NCBI GenBank assembly: GCA_963920575.1
Contig: OY986965.1
Span: forward strand, 2,107,072 to 2,171,071
Length of the DNA stretch: 64,000 bases
Direction of reading: 5' to 3'
From: Narthecium ossifragum
Lineage: Eukaryota; Streptophyta; Magnoliopsida; Dioscoreales; Nartheciaceae
Made by a program: the position numbers and the translations under genes. Below, in pieces: positions 1 to 12,200 of this stretch (its first letter is position 1; the number at the start of each line of letters is the position of its first letter). Under the pieces are notes generated by a model. It did no database searches and had not been told where the DNA came from. It worked only from the letters and a program-made list of their open reading frames with translations.

Positions 1-131
1 CTCGTCGGCATCCACCTCAGCTCGTGCTGGCCTCCGGCTGCAGAGGCGACGACCGCCATGCAAGCCAAGAGAACGTATGCGATAGCTAGCATCACCAGTA
101 CTGCGCCACGGCCGCCATTTGCCGTCACCAT
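1..131 (-). CDS. N-terminal part of a secreted protein (cut by window edge)
   Basis: An open frame starts at the ATG whose first base is 131 and runs off the left edge, giving 43 residues. It begins MVTANGGRGAVLVM and continues through a hydrophobic stretch (about residues 10-32, rich in L, A and V) to a small-residue region ASAAGG that would suit signal-peptide cleavage around residue 32. What follows (QHELRWMPT) is too short to place in a family. Composition is GC-rich, as in first exons of other genes here. I infer a small secreted or cell-wall protein; the family is unknown. The alternative is a membrane protein with an N-terminal anchor. Confidence 0.55.
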   Translation of the reverse strand, partial: MVTANGGRGAVLVMLAIAYVLLACMAVVASAAGGQHELRWMPT

Positions 132-763
132 TGCTTGCTAACTAGGGTAGAGGGTTGAGCTTGGCGAGAGAAGAGGTGAAGGGGGGGTGTTCATAATATT
201 TTGGGGGAGGGAAAGATGCCATTTAATTGGATCATAGGGAGCATGGTTGTTAGCACAAGTAGGTGCATGAATTTTGTCAAGTGATTGTGTAGTTGCACCT
301 AACTTGAGTGTATAAATTGTTTTGAGTTTTGTTTTGTTTACTTAGTTTTAGTCAAGCCTCAACAAACTCCAATAATATGGATTACAATCAAACATGAATT
401 AACTTGTTTCTTTAAATCAAGTGATCATATAAACAAAGTCTCAAAATAATTTTTTATTCCACACGAGGCTAGAAGAGTAACCAAAAAAGCTAGAATTGAC
501 TTGGCTATATTGCGCCCGAACCGGATCCGCAACAGAACACCATAGTCTATATTGCGCCCGAACCGGATCCCAGCTCGAACTCCTCCCATCCTATATATAT
601 CTTGCGACAGTCCCCCGACACACAGACCGCGTACCGATCCACGTCAGTTCATGCCCGCCACCGGCCGCCATAGAGTGGGCATTTGATTTGATTTGATTTG
701 ATTCCCAACGAGTATAGTTGTTAGTGCCAGTGATTAGTTTCAACTGTCAGTTGAGATATAATT
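132..763. other. Upstream region of the secreted-protein gene; no gene seen
   Basis: AT-rich spacer. Open frames here are short and without recognisable similarity. It contains the 24-bp direct repeat listed separately and, next to 660-710, a run of TTTGA units. Confidence 0.5.
505..570. repeat. Perfect 24-bp direct repeat
   Basis: The 24-base string starting CTATATTGCGCCCGAACC and ending GGATCC occurs at 505-528 and again at 547-570, a 42-bp period. No function is evident; it looks like a small local duplication. Confidence 0.85.
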
Positions 764-1609
764 GCGAACAAGCTTCTTCAACGCCGGGATCTCGACGCCG
801 TCGATTCCCGCCACGATGGAGTCATCTCGACCCCGTAAATCCACTGGAACTCGATGCCATGAAGCTCCTCCTCTCCACAACGTCACCTCTAACCGTGATG
901 GAGTCCTCCTCTCCACCGGTCTATCTTGATGCATGAAGAGGATATATAAACCATTGTTTAGATGACAAATTGATGGTTGTGCTATATATATCCTATGAGA
1001 AGATAAGATAGTTGCAGGCATTACATCATATATTCATATGTATGATGAAGAGATGACAAATTGATTACTATATATATGAGTCAGAGTTGTGGAATTGTAG
1101 CTAATAAAGATGGCAGTCTATGTTTCTTTTCTTTCTTTATTTTTTCTTCTTTCTTCCTCCCTTCTTGTTTAGACAAGCATTGAGTTTTGTGACAATTTTC
1201 CCGCCCTTTTCATTCAGTGTTGTGTACCGAAGAAGCAAGTGTTAATCTCTCCTTTACATGAATCCTGAAAGAGTAGACAATAAACAGAACATTAAACTAG
1301 AAAGCAGAGTAAAGATCAGAGGAATTCCCGGCGTTTGGAGGAGGCACGATTTAAGTCCGATGCCCGGCCGTCCCACTGGTGGCGAGCGGTGATGGTGGAG
1401 ATCGCGGCGCGCAATGAAGCGCTGGGTTCCCAAAATCGAAGAACCTTTAATGGCCGCCGTAAGAGAGAGAAGGAGAGAGGGGGGAGAGAAGAAGAAGGGG
1501 AACGATGGTAGCTCCCGACGTCGAATTCCGGACTGCAAGCATCAGGGATGAATCCATCGTTGTGGCCGTCGACGGTGTCGAGATCCCGGCGTTGAAGAAG
1601 CTTGTTCGC
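764..1609. repeat. 63-bp inverted repeat with coding-like arms
   Basis: Arm 764-826 is the reverse complement of arm 1547-1609; about the first 34 bases match perfectly and the rest has scattered mismatches. Read inward-to-outward, both arms encode nearly the same peptide, containing DGVEIPALKKLVR (minus strand in the left arm, plus strand in the right arm). The 720 bp between the arms is not symmetrical and holds no convincing gene. This suggests two head-to-head copies of a captured gene fragment, or terminal arms of a foldback transposon. The source gene is unknown. Confidence 0.6.
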
Positions 1610-2407
1610 CACCCTGAGAGAGAGAGGACTTAGAGGAGGAGGAGGGGGACGAGATTAAAATATAGATATTTAGTCTTTACATCAATTCTAGTAAACTTAT
1701 TCACTGGTACACCACCCTAAGATGTTTTAATGGGTTAAAACATTTTAAGGTAGTTATGGGAGGTTAGGTATTTTGCATGACACTTTTACCCCTACTTCAT
1801 ATATATTAAATATTTGAGGCATTATATACAGCTGTATTTAATTTATGGCAGTTATGAGTTGTTTTATTTTCATTTTTGGTGTAATCCATGCAAATCGGTT
1901 TCGATTTGATGACANNNNNNNNNNNNNNNNNNNNNNNNNNNNNNNNNNNNNNNNNNNNNNNNNNNNNNNNNNNNNNNNNNNNNNNNNNNNNNNNNNNNNN
2001 NNNNNNNNNNNNNNNNNNNNNNNNNNNNNNNNNNNNNNNNNNNNNNNNNNNNNNNNNNNNNNNNNNNNNNNNNNNNNNNNNNNNNNNNNNNNNNNNNNNN
2101 NNNNNNNNNNNNNNTTTGCATGGGCCTGCCATTGCCTTTTAGGGATGACAGTGGACGGGTTCGGCGTGGGTTAACATAATTGTAAATCCATTCCGAATCC
2201 GTGGGATCGGGGATGCATCGATTCCAATCCGTGGGATCCGTACGATTGGATCTTAAACCGATTCCAAAAATCAGGATCCGCCGTTGACCAGTGATTTTTC
2301 TTTCTTTTCTGGGCAAAATTAAAAGGTTGATTTCATGCTAACAAGATGCTTTCTTTTGTTTCGATACAAGAGCGTGCGTGCTAGCACTCGAGTGCATGGT
2401 GTAATGT
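1610..2407. other. Non-coding spacer with assembly gap
   Basis: Positions 1915-2114 are 200 N, a conventional gap size, so the true length is unknown. The right flank (from about 2142) begins TAGGGATGACAGTGGACGGG, reminiscent of hAT termini, but no partner end was found. No gene seen. Confidence 0.8.
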
Positions 2408-2416
2408 TTAAGACCT

Positions 2417-3221
2417 GAGTGTGTCTGTTTACGCCGCCCAAATATCTAAGGACACAGTCATTTCTAACTACACCGCAGGTTATTTTGAAATCCAACAGAA
2501 ATGCTATCTACATCGTCTATTTTTTCCTACTCTCCCTTAACTATCCTTACAAATATTCGATTTTAAAAACCGAACCTTTGTTTTATGTTCGCTTTTTCAA
2601 ACCCGAATATAAATCGACTTTTAAAAAGTGAACATACTTTTACAAGTTCGATTTTTAAAAACCAGACATACAATCGAATACTGCTTTGAATAGATCATAA
2701 GTTCGATTTTTAAAAACCGTACAGGTTCGATTTTTAAAAATCGAAACAAAAACAGTACTTCGGTTTTTAGAAACCGAACTATGCCGATGGGAAAGAAAAA
2801 CGAGTACCAGAGCCGTCCGAGAGGCGTCTTCTCCAGTTGCTTCTTCTCCAGAGGCGTTCCCTCCGACCACCGCGTCCCATAGCATCTTCTCTAGTTCGAT
2901 ACCTTCTCCCATAGGTCTTCTTGAAGCTTTGCCTGGATTAGATGGATAGTGGGAGGTTGGGGAGGAAGACAATGTAGGAAGATGATGGAGCTTCGCTTGG
3001 ATTAGATGGAGGCGGTCATGGAGGCGATGGAGACATTGTTCGTTAGGGCTTAGAGGAAAGGAGATGATGGAGAGTTAACATGAATAAAAAGGATGAAGAA
3101 AGACATTTGGTTATTTAAGAGGGGTATTTAAGACATTGATATGAAGGGTATTTTCGATATTATCAGAAACAAAATTTGGACGGTGTTCTTAGTCATTTGG
3201 GCGGTGTAAATAGACGCACCC
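2417..3221. mobile_element. Non-autonomous Mutator-like element (MULE)
   Basis: The left end GAGTGTGTCTGTTTACGCCG and the reverse complement of the right end (GGGTGCGTCTATTTACACCG) align without gaps as terminal inverted repeats of about 35 bp. The flanks are TTAAGACCT (2408-2416) and TTAAGACTT (3222-3230), a 9-bp target duplication with one mismatch, which is the Mutator signature. No transposase frame is present. The interior 2545-2785 carries repeated, partly palindromic TTCGATTTTTAAAAACCG units. The right half (2800-3060) is GC-richer and coding-like (a 105-residue minus-strand frame at 2655-2972), so it may be captured host sequence. Confidence 0.8.
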
Positions 3222-3665
3222 TTAAGACTTTTGATATTTAGTCCGGAGATCACGAGTTCCGAACGGACACGCCGACTATGGTACGGACCCGCCTAATCAA
3301 ATTGTGAAATAAATCTTGCAAAGGAATAGCACCGGAGGATCCATGAAGTGTTTAAATCTTGTAACAGGCTCTGCTAATCAAAAGATTTACGAATGTAAGC
3401 GCTAGACTATAATTAAGCGATCAAAATCGATCATGATTCCAGTAGTTTATTCTTGTAATTAAATATTTTAGATGTTCGGACTCGAGTAATCCAACTCTGC
3501 ATCTAAATAAAAAATATTTTTTTATGTATTATTAAAAAACGAAAGAAATACTTGTAATCAATTTTTCTTTTTTTCTATTTCCCCGTTTTTTTTTTGGGCT
3601 AATCCAGGTATTATACCACTGAACTTTTTGCTGTTTTGACCCCCATATTCCGATTTTTTGCACTT
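3222..3665. other. Non-coding AT-rich spacer
   Basis: Nothing recognised: AT-rich with poly-T stretches and no convincing open frame. Confidence 0.5.
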
Positions 3666-3668
3666 TTA

Positions 3669-3892
3669 GTCTCTATTTGGTTGAGAGATAAGGGAGGATA
3701 ATTCCACTTTATCCCCCTTATTTCTATTTTTTATCCAAACATAAAAAATAATGATTACGAGATTATCCTCATTTCACCTACCACCATCACTCTATTTTTT
3801 TTTACCCTCATTCTTTAATTTCATTTTTTCTAACCCCATCTAACCCTATTCCCTCTTAACCTCATTTTTTCTAATCACCTATTAAACGGGGC
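3669..3892. mobile_element. Tourist-like MITE, older copy
   Basis: 224 bp bounded by TTA on the left and TCA on the right (expected 3-bp TTA/TAA duplication, one base decayed). The ends are degenerate inverted repeats, with TATTTGGTTG on the left and AAACGGGGC on the right. The interior resembles the better preserved copy at 45274-45465: both share the AATAATnATTACGnGATT core and CATTTTTTCTAACCCCAT near the right end. Confidence 0.55.
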
Positions 3893-4775
3893 TCAAGAAC
3901 CCCTCTCGTAGGGGTCTTTTTGTAATTGGCGATCCTAATGCACGCCGCCTTGACCCAACATTACTTTAAATCAAACAAGGGTTCCATGCATTAGGGTGCA
4001 TCGCGCGATGCACAAGGGTTCCATGCATCAGGGTGCATCGCGCGACGCATGCATCAGACGATGCATTTTCAGCTGATTTCGTGCGTCGTATGAAACGGTC
4101 AAAATGGGCATTTCATACGATGCACCATCGCGCGAGCTTTCACCGGTGAACTTAACACTGACCCAAAGGCAAACCAAACATAATATAATAAAATTTTAAT
4201 ATATATATTCACAACATTATATCAATAATACATATCATTGAGATTAATATAATATAATATTTTAATACATATATATTAAAATTTAACTTTATTGCATCAT
4301 TATATGAACTTTATATGAATAGTATATATATATATATTATTGATATATATATATATATATTATTGAGATTAAAAATAATATAATATTTTAATATGTATAT
4401 TAAAATTTAACTTTATTACTTCATTATGTGAACTTTATATGAATAGTATATATATATTATTGAGATTAAAATAATATAATATTTTAATATGTATAATATT
4501 AAAATATCATATAATATATATTAAAATTTTCATATATATATTAAAATTTAACTTTATTGTATCATTATATAAAAATTATATGAATTATATATATATATAT
4601 ATATATTATTTAAATGTGAACATTATATAAATAATGTTGCATCATATGATCCCAAAGACAAACCAAACACAAGCATCAGATGTACGATGCATGCATACCA
4701 CGATGCGTGCATCCCACGATGCGTGCATCCCACGATACACCTGCATCACTGATTCACCCAACCAAACGCTCCCTA
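3893..4775. mobile_element. Harbinger-like element remnant with GATGCA subterminal repeats
   Basis: The right end reads CCAACCAAACGCTCCC followed by TAA, matching the Tourist/Harbinger terminus style. Inside it, GATGCGTGCATCCCAC units are repeated at about 4690-4740; GCATCGCGCGATGCA-type units occur at 3985-4060 and again near 4120-4135. The core (4185-4620) is almost pure A/T and holds about three imperfect tandem copies of a 100-120 bp unit containing ATTGAGATTAA and TTAAAATTTAACTTTATT. No left terminus is certain, and no transposase frame exists. Confidence 0.5.
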
Positions 4776-6204
4776 AGTTTTTACCCTCCCCCCTCAATAA
4801 TTACAACATCCCTTCCAACCGATGCATGCCACGTCGCGGACAATTGCTAGCAAAGGCCTTCCCTAGAGTATTGTATTGGGGGGGAGGGAGGTTTTCGAAA
4901 GACGGGCCCACGAAAAGGAATCAATCGCTTGCTGGTGAGTCGGTGCCTCCGCGTCGTCCCTTAAATCACGTCAATCATAAATTAAACTATATATCATCCA
5001 GCTGTCTCAACGCGGATACAAATCAGAAACCAAGAACACACACACTCTCTGTCTCTCTTACTGTTCTCCATGTTTGATTTAATTTATTCATCAGAGGACG
5101 AACATTGTATGCATGCATGCATGTCATAATGAAGCGTGTAGCTCACCAACTCTTTGATCAAACTCTGGTAGATATGAATGAGTCAGTCACAACTCACAAG
5201 TATTTGCCTTCACGTTCTCATCTTTTTCATGATCTCTGACCATTTCAAAACCTACTTCCTCAGTTTGTACGAGAAGAAAGAATGTAGATAGAACAGATGA
5301 TTCAAAGCTAACAACCATGTCACAGGGAAAATATATCTATCTAGCTTCGTGATAAATATTTCTGCTGAATTAAGCTAAATTTACCCAAAGTCGTCAGATC
5401 TAATTATGGCTAAGATGATCTCTGCAGTCTGCAGCATGTTTTGTTTTATCAGACAGGAAGTTGGTTGATGATGACAGTGCTGCAGCAAAATTATGGGGTC
5501 AGTACTGCTCAAGCCATTTTGAACTCTAGGAATTGTAATCCATTTGAAAAGAATACATGATGTGAATGAACCCTATCAAGCGTAACAAGAGTAAGCCTGA
5601 CAAAATCAAATCAAAGAGAGCAAGTATTAGCGGTCCAGAATCAGTGATATGGTCAGAAGATTAGCTATCAAGAAATACACAAAAATAGCGACAAAGGATA
5701 GTCTTCATTACCTGCTCTTACACCAGAAGTAGTTGGCACATCAATTTAGACCTACAAGCACATATTCAATGGAAGTTTAGCACCTTAAAGGGCAGTTAGC
5801 AAATCATTTTCAGATCACATCACAATGTTGAATGAGTATTCTAAGCCTGTGGAAACAGTGGATTTCCGATTCTGTGGTTATCAACTCAGATTGGCTTTGC
5901 CATTGCAAAAATCAAACACCAACTAAAAAGTTTGAAGTCAAATGTTGGTATAAGGCACGTGAACGTGACGAAACTTGGAAATCGGAAATGATTCAAGCTT
6001 TCCACCAGAACTAGGCAACAATATAATATGCCTGACTTGAAAAAGACGAACTTTAGAACAAAAATGTGACTAGTATAGTAGTATACACAAAATGAGAGAT
6101 TTGAGATCGCGATGTTGTGCGCCTCTCGAGCAGACTGACAAGGTATCATCATGCCTTGGTTTTTGCATGTCAGCCTTCAAACTGAATTATTTCCATTTGC
6201 AAAT
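4776..6204. other. Downstream region of LPA1; no gene seen
   Basis: No recognisable coding sequence on either strand. The part near 6000-6204 probably includes the LPA1 3' untranslated region. Includes a short GCATGCAT run at 5109-5124. Confidence 0.5.
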
Positions 6205-9200
6205 TTATCGTTCTAGTTTGCTGAGCAGAGCATCCAGAGGTGGCAACTCCTTCAATATCTGTTCCCAGTCGGGCATACCCTGCTCCGGTCCCAACAACAA
6301 AAATAAACACAAAATATAAAAAGAAGCTAAAGAAAGTAGGAAAGAATTTAATGGCTGCTTTTTTTTTTCTTCTAGATTTACCACTTGGCACCTTTCTTTC
6401 CAGTAATAAGAAAGCATAAAAAGTATAAAATTGCAAATTGGGATCCCCACCAAAAAAAAATCTGCAACACACTTCCAGTTCTCAGATTGAGAACACTGTA
6501 TAACAGAAAGCCATTTTGTCAAAATTCTTTCTAGGGATAACACAATTCAGTAAAGTTAGCAGGAATTGCAGATTTAAAACTTAGTTTCTTTTCTTCAGGA
6601 GTTCTTCAAGAGCAACTTAAAACATTTTGGCCTATTCCCAAAACTTCTTCCATGCTTAGAGAACCACAGAAGCTAAGAAAACTCCCAGTAACACAAGAAA
6701 TCATGGAAGATGCTATCAAGCAGAAAAAGTGCCATGGAACAAGCACTTCCAACCAACAGACAGCTGTGAGAAGTACATGACTACCTCCTTTCTTTTTCTA
6801 CCGCAGACGGTCTTTCTCTAAGCTACAAAGCCAAATAATGCATAGATAATTATGCCCAGAACCACATGTCCATGTTGTCATATCACTGTTTGCTCAATGC
6901 CATGTCAAGAGAGGAAATTACATTTGCAATCTGCTTTTGTCCATTTGAAAATAAACTGCATACAAGCTCTCATGTCACAAAACCATTGATCTCCGTTTTC
7001 AGCTCTATTTAATACTAAGATTATTTAAACAGATTGAAAGGCAAAATGAGATACAATAGAAAAGTTATATTAAAGAAATATGAGAGCCTAACACCCTATC
7101 ATCAGAAATTTGCTCACGCATTTCTTTTTTCTTTTCAGGGATTTCCATCCTTTTAGTAAAGGAAAAAGAACCCCCAAGGTCCAATCTGACTAAAGTCATA
7201 GAAGATATAGCATGCTAATAGAATTCAGTAATAAAATTTTGAACCATCAGAAATAAGCATATGAATTCTTATCCTATTGTAATGGAAGCAATCAAATATT
7301 GCACACCTATCGCTGAATAAATAAGATAACTTGGCATATAATTAATGCGATGGGGTTAATTTAAGGATAAAGAAATCAACTTTTTCACACACATACCTTG
7401 CCTGATCTTCGAACACGACCATCTAAACGCAAAATAATATACACATCATCACCAGGATTAACACCTTCAGACTTCTGTTGATCACGTACCCACCTAAATA
7501 TCCACACAATGTAAATCATGCTTATCAAATGATAAAACTAATCAAGGCTAGCTGGGAAAATGGTTAAATACTCAGAAAGCTACATAACATAATTCTCTCA
7601 TATAAATTTGTAATCATCACAAGGTTACAGCACGATCATAAGTCAGAATGCTGAAAGGAATTCCCATGTCTTATGCGAAAACATATGGAGCATTTGTCTG
7701 GAATCGAGAACAATCGGTAATGATAATGGGATTGCAATAGCAATATGCTGGTGCAAAAGTTATTATGACTTGTGGTCTACTCTTCTGACTCCAAAACCAC
7801 TTTTTGCTGTTGGTCAAGTCTCAAGCTGAGAGAGCTGACCGTGAGTAACCTACTCTTCCCAATGAAATCTGAACTTCAGAAAAATTACATAGAAGGAAAG
7901 AAACGTAAAAGATTCAAAGGGCTTCTACTTTGGGTGCCTAGTCTTCATTTTCCATACCTGACAGATAGAAGCATATGGTATTCAAATTCAAATGCAATAC
8001 AAATTCCTCTAAAGAGGATATCTCTGAACCTGCTAACTACACATAATATGGTCGGACCTTCCATGACAGTTAAAATGGAATAAGGTCAGAAAAAAGCCAG
8101 AGCCCAGAGGAAATCTATCAAAAAACCCTTCCTACACTGCATGAAGGCTAAACAAATATCTCACGTTTGAAGTAGCTTTTAGTACTAACATAATCTATGA
8201 GAATCCAAAATGAGTTTGCATGTGTGCATGAGATCAAGCAGCAAGAGACCTTTCCCATTCGTTTGGCGATATAATTTCAGCTTTAAAACGGACCTCAGCT
8301 TTCAAGCGTGACTTCGTGGCTATTGACTGAGTTCGCTTATCAAAATCTTCCTATCACAATGAAGTCAAACATATAAAATGGAGATCAGTAGTATTGAAAA
8401 ACAAGAATAGATTGCTGCCTATCATAGTAGCTATCATTCATAAGTTCATAACAAACATAATTCGCCGCAATAAGCAAAAGAAGAAATCTATTCTTTCAAA
8501 CTACTGAATATGAAGTGACATAGCATCCGGTATGGCCCGTTAATGATTATAGCAATAGAAAATATAAATAAAGATTGATATTTAGTAGCTTTAAAAAGAA
8601 ACGGCGCTAAAGCAAAGGTCATAGGCAGGACTGAATTATGACCTAGCCAAGTTTAAAGTTTTTAAGGTTTCTTACAAGCTTATCATTTCAAAATCCTCCC
8701 TATATTCCTGACAAAGTACTAACAACGTGGAAGCAAAACATCTAGAGCTACTCACACATGATACTACTATAATATCAGTTTTATATTCAAGTAAAAGAAA
8801 GGCAAAAATTTTACCCCAATTGATGGAAGGGAAGATCCAGCTTTTGCAGAAAGGCCAAATCCCTTTTTCTCTAGAGGAGCTTGTCTATTCTCACCCCAGA
8901 TGACAGGAATGAAAAGAATGCCTCGCTTAACAAGTTCAGTACGGAATCTCTCTGCCTTCTCAATAGCCCTAGAGACAGTCTCCTTTTTCCCTGCCAAAAT
9001 AACCTAAAGATTTGCTGAGCATAAGACCTCAGATTGCACTCTCTAATGGGAAGGTATCTATCAAATTATTAAGGGGGCGTTTGGTTGCTTGCATCAGTTG
9101 ATGCAGTGCATCAGTTGATGCAATGCATCAGTTGATGCAGTATTAGCATCACCTGTTTGTTTGGTTGCTTGTATCAACTGATGCAGTATTAGCTCATTTT

Positions 9201-12200
9201 CTGTTTGGTTGGTATGTATTGCATCAGTTGATACAGCTGTTTTATATCATTTTTTTTCTTTAGCTGTTTTTTATTTAGCTATATTTTTTCTTTGACTATA
9301 TTTATTAAATTATTGAGCACGTGCTAACTTACTAATTTCTTAATTATTAAAGTAAAAAAGATCAAGCAGGTGTGAGTATTAACCTAAAATCGTCTTAGCA
9401 AACTCTTAACTACAAAGTATCAACCAAATCTTGAACGACAGTGTCCAATTCTTTACTTATCTTCCGGGCTTAATTCGTTTATGATAATTTTTTTAATAAA
9501 AATCAACAAAAATACAAGCAAAAATAATATATTCATGTAAAGTTTTTTTCCCACGAATTTTCGGATTTTCTGGTTGGATTTTCAGATTTTTCGGAATTCA
9601 TATATTGATTTTTCGGATTTATTCAAGGTTTTATTAATTTCGAAAATAATATTTTAATTCATATAATGTAAAGTTTTTTCCCACGAATTTTCGGATATTC
9701 TGGTTGGGTTTTCAGATTTTTCGGAATTCATATATTGATTTTTCAGATTTATTCAAGGTTTTATTAATTCCGAAAATAATATTTTAATTCATATAGTGTA
9801 AAGTTTTTTTTTCCACGAATTTTCGGATTTTCTGGTTGGGTTTTCAGATTTTTCGGAATTCATATATTGATTTTTCGGATTTATTCAAAGATTTATTAAT
9901 TCCGAAAATAATATTTTAATTTATATAGTGATGCATCAGCTGATGCTGCATCAGCAGAAATAGCCATTTTGGCTGCATCTGCTGATGTAGCATCTGAGCC
10001 TCTTTTTGCATCAGCTGATACATGCATCAGCTGATGCATTGACCAACCAAACACAGGTTTGTATCAAAAGGCTGCATCAACTGATGCATGTATCAGCTGA
10101 TACATGCAACCAAACAGCCCCTAAAACTGAAGAGAAATATACTGAAACACTCAATTCAAATATATTGGAAGGAAGAAAAAATTTGGCTCTGCACTACAGG
10201 GACATCCTTTTTGAGGAAAACAATAAAAACATTGATGGAAACAGGAAGGCGATACTCACTGGCCTAGCTGTGTCCCGAAGCTGCACAAGTTCAACTATCC
10301 GATTTGTTGAAAGACGCAAAGGCAATCTTGACAAAGTCTCATCCCGGGTTATCTGAGCAAGTTGTTCCTCTTCTTTCTTATTGTCCCAGATAAACAATGC
10401 CACAAGAACAATGATACCTGAAGAGTGCTGATTCAAAAGCTCGATCAGTAAGAGAGCATGATAGATTACAAGGTCTAATTCCAAAGAGAAAATAAGATGT
10501 ATGTGCCAGCACTCATGTCTCGGGCAAGCAACCAAATTTAACAATGACCTAAACCCCAATTATCTGAACAGGCATAAGTCTTCATTCAGAGTACATGCAA
10601 GCCCTTGTGATCCTCTAACGGGTTCCATAGGCACAACTTAAAACCACATAAAGCTACAAAACTATAGGTCAAGCAGGTTAATACATTGTCAAGATGGATG
10701 CCAGCATGATCTTTCTCAATTCTGAAACTCAAGTTAACTTCAATAGTCTAAAAGGGAGCAAAGAAAGAAAAGATTAGGACACATGAGTCTCACATGCTAC
10801 TGCTAAGAACAAACGCTCAAGATAATAACAGATACATACGTAAAAGGGGCAAAAGTTGACAAAAGCACTCTGAATATCTACAAGAAAATTAAGTCCATTG
10901 CTCTTTGCAACCACTATAGGGCCTTTCAGAAGCAAGAAACCAATAAGATTTTGCAATAGGCGATCAGGAAATGAGGTATTCATCATTTCACAGCTCGTCT
11001 AAGGTAATTTTATGCATTGTCGAGGGAAGAAATGCTGAGGAAACAGGTCCCCGATAAAGAAGCAACAGAGCCAACTTGCAAATCATCAATATAAATGACA
11101 CAAGTGCACCAATTAAGTCAAGTAAGAAGCATTGGATGAGGCAACAAAAAACATAGTACAACATTTGCATCCTTGGTTATCCTCAGAGTTTAATACGCTT
11201 AGCAGGAAAACTATGTCGACTAAAATTTGCACATGTAGCCTATTTAGAAATACATAATATCTGTCATTCACCTCCAATATTGATTGCAGCATTTCCTGCA
11301 GTCTCCCAGATATCAGGTGCATCATCACCACCCTTAATCGCACTAATGAGTCTGGGCACAGTAAAAAATGTCGAAATGCCAGCCGCAGCGGAAAATGCAA
11401 CATAAAAAAACCTTCTTACACCACGAAATGGAGCTTGAACTTCACTAATGAGCTTGAGATCTCTCCGAAATCCATATCCAATATCTTCACCACCCAGCCT
11501 GGCCTACAAGAAGAACCTAGTAGATGAATGCATTCACTTACAATAAAAGAATACATAGTTCCAAGTGCACAAAATTTAACTCCTCACACAAATAAAGCAA
11601 TCATACAGACAAAATTTCAAGTTTTTTGGACAAAAAAGACAGTGGATTAGATTAAAGACCTCTTCTTGTAGCTCCTTGAACTCTGGCAAAGCCCTGAACG
11701 AGGCCAGGTCAGGATCATTGAGTATAGTGCTGAACTTGAGATTATAATCTCGCAGAGCAGTTCGCAGACATTCTGCAGCTTTCTTTCCCTCCCCTCTGCA
11801 TCCAAAAAAATAATGCATAAACAAGAATTTAAAAGTTCATAACCGTGGCAAGTCACGAAATACATACTCCTATGGACGTGAGACACTGGCTACTAACGAG
11901 GACTTTAAAATGTCCCAACCTATAAGCATGGCAGCAGGCTTTGTTATAAAGTGCTGCTTGAGCTTCCATAGCATTTGGATCCAAAGTGAGTGCGCTTTCA
12001 AATTGAACAAGTGCATCCTTCACCTGAAGCACATCAAAAAAAGCATGCAACTATAACGTCAGATATACTTCACGCAGGCATCATTCTATTATTAGTCGTC
12101 ACATAAAAGAACAGAGCACACTAGGTCTTTATTTTAAAATCAAATGTCAAGGACAGAGGAAGGAATAGTAGTGGAATTTTCTATGTAAGTTGCACATGAT

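Noticed and set aside
1806..2316. Frames running across the N block
   Set aside because: They are open only because 200 unknown bases contain no stop codons.
10690..10715. GCCAGCATGATCT, resembling the end of miR167
   Set aside because: Only 13 matching bases, inside an LPA1 intron, and no complementary arm nearby for a precursor hairpin.
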